Source of the DNA: Methanocorpusculum petauri
GTDB lineage: Archaea > Halobacteriota > Methanomicrobia > Methanomicrobiales > Methanocorpusculaceae
DNA: 48,738 bases
Reading direction: 5' to 3'
Assembly: GCF_026891975.1 (NCBI RefSeq)
Contig: NZ_JAPTGB010000017.1
Coordinates: 1 to 48,738 of the forward strand
Shown: piece after piece, positions 48,033-48,738 of the stretch
Layout of the letters: each line of letters begins with the position of its first letter
Position numbering within the stretch: position 1 is the first letter of the stretch
The notes under the pieces: generated by a model
Databases searched by the model: none
What the model was told of the DNA's origin: nothing
The model's input: the letters and a program-made list of their open reading frames with translations, nothing else
Made by a program: the position numbers and the translations under genes

Positions 48033-48738
48033 ATGCGAGTGTACTGTGCTCAGATTGCCCAGGTGTGGAATGATCCTGCTATCGCGTTTACGCGGGCTGA
48101 GGAGGCTGCTTTGCATGCGGTGGGTGAGGGTGCGGATCTGGTACTGTTTTCCGAGCAGTATGCGACCGGCTGGCGTTCTTCTGCTGATGTCGGGTTGCCC
48201 GGGTTTTCCGGTGCAGAGGTGAAGGCGCGGTGGTGTTCGCTTGCGAAGGAACACCGGGTTGCGGTTGCGGGGTCGTATGCGCGTGAGGTGCCGAGCATGC
48301 TTCCGCAGAATGTGATGCTGGTTGCAGGTCCGGATGGTAATGTTCTTGCGGAGTATGCGAAGATGCATCTGTTTACGCCGGGCGGGGAGGACCTGCGCTA
48401 CTCTGCCGGAACGGAGCCGGTCTGTTTTTCGTACGGGGGTGTGAAGTTCGGATGCGCGATCTGTTTTGATCTGCGGTTTCCTGAGTTGTTCCGCGCGTAT
48501 CTGCATGCGGGATGTGCGTGTGTTCTGGTGCAGGCTGCGTGGCCTGCGGCGCGCGTTGCGGACTGGGAGCTTCTGCTGCGCGCCCGTGCGCTGGAGAACC
48601 GGGGGTTTGTTGCGGGTTGCGGATGTCTGGGGTATGATTCCGGTTGTGGTGTTGATTATTCGGGCCGGAGTCTGGTGTGCGATTATGAGGGACGCATTGT
48701 TGCGGATGCGGGGGTGTTCGAGGGGGGATGTTGCGCGG
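48033..48738 (+). CDS. Carbon-nitrogen hydrolase (nitrilase family), 3' end outside window
   Basis: The frame opens at ATG 48033 (MRVYCAQIAQVWNDP) and is still open at the window end, giving 235 residues. The catalytic triad of the nitrilase superfamily is present: Glu in LVLFSEQYATG, Lys in EYAKMHLFTPGGED and Cys in GCAICFDLRFPELFR. The domain shows the usual alpha-beta-beta-alpha order, with LLLRARALENRGFVAG near the end. It should hydrolyse or form an amide or nitrile bond; omega-amidase-like enzymes are the closest look. The plus strand is strikingly G-rich here. Confidence 0.88.
   Translation, partial: MRVYCAQIAQVWNDPAIAFTRAEEAALHAVGEGADLVLFSEQYATGWRSSADVGLPGFSGAEVKARWCSLAKEHRVAVAGSYAREVPSMLPQNVMLVAGPDGNVLAEYAKMHLFTPGGEDLRYSAGTEPVCFSYGGVKFGCAICFDLRFPELFRAYLHAGCACVLVQAAWPAARVADWELLLRARALENRGFVAGCGCLGYDSGCGVDYSGRSLVCDYEGRIVADAGVFEGGCCA

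Noticed and set aside
1-48738. CRISPR array, rRNA, insertion sequence or ORB-type origin repeats
   Set aside because: No regularly spaced direct repeats, rRNA signatures, transposase genes with terminal inverted repeats, or repeated ORB-like sites were seen.

Overview
The window is a chromosome segment of a methanogen-type euryarchaeon. The support is direct: archaeal translation and replication genes (L44e, S27e, aIF2-alpha, Nop10, EF-1A, S10, PriS, GINS), sn-glycerol-1-phosphate dehydrogenase for archaeal lipids, archaeal RibL, endonuclease Q, and the archaeal CobT-like and CobS cobalamin genes. Gene order, base composition and the many archaeal families of unknown function suggest Methanomicrobiales, probably a Methanocorpusculum-like organism; the genus is an inference. 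Coding density is high. There is one tRNA gene (Phe, GAA) and no rRNA, CRISPR array or intact insertion sequence.

Layout. 1-1.35 kb: poorly conserved material (a partial helix-turn-helix-like protein, an orphan 171-aa protein, a large RNA-like hairpin element, a 49-aa membrane peptide). 1.36-4.8 kb: DHH phosphoesterase, tRNA-Phe, a tightly overlapping JAMM/RibL/DUF2284 operon and a SprT/YgjP-like metallopeptidase. 4.8-6.4 kb: amt-glnK ammonium uptake operon. 6.7-16.2 kb: NDP-sugar pyrophosphorylase, an SDR, hisE, NusA-like, proS, an M24 peptidase, SpoIIM- and DUF63-type membrane proteins, egsA, UPF0179, and an ADP-ribosylglycohydrolase. 16.4-23.4 kb: a long plus-strand information-processing run, UPF0058-elp3-priS-gins-rpl44e-rps27e-aIF2a-nop10-PAC2-endoQ, which ties tRNA modification, priming, the CMG helicase, translation and base-damage repair into one cluster.

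23.6-34.2 kb: a protein made of two tandem CBS-CBS-ParB-like modules; an hsp20 gene with a perfect 12+12-bp operator-like palindrome at its start site; an FKBP-like membrane protein; a TPR protein; an HPS-RraA fusion; a frameshifted winged-helix regulator pseudogene; rhodanese; nitroreductase; TraB; a cysteine-cluster protein; and divergent cobT-like/cobS. 34.4-37.7 kb: tuf-rps10, with a strong stem-loop in the tuf leader, then an Agl23-like membrane protein.

37.7-44.4 kb is the most accessory-looking part. An AT-richer gene encodes a DUF6765-like domain fused to what reads as a jacalin-like lectin domain. It is followed by a 1579-aa DUF4011 / superfamily-1 helicase / Vsr-like nuclease / DUF3320 protein of the kind found in bacterial defence islands. 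44.5-48.7 kb: a polar amino-acid-type ABC transporter without a binding protein, a DUF5654-like membrane protein, a TerC/DUF475-like membrane protein and the start of a nitrilase-family gene. By eye the plus strand is strongly C-rich in the first 10 kb and G-rich in the last 4 kb whatever the gene direction, so a GC-skew switch probably lies inside the window.
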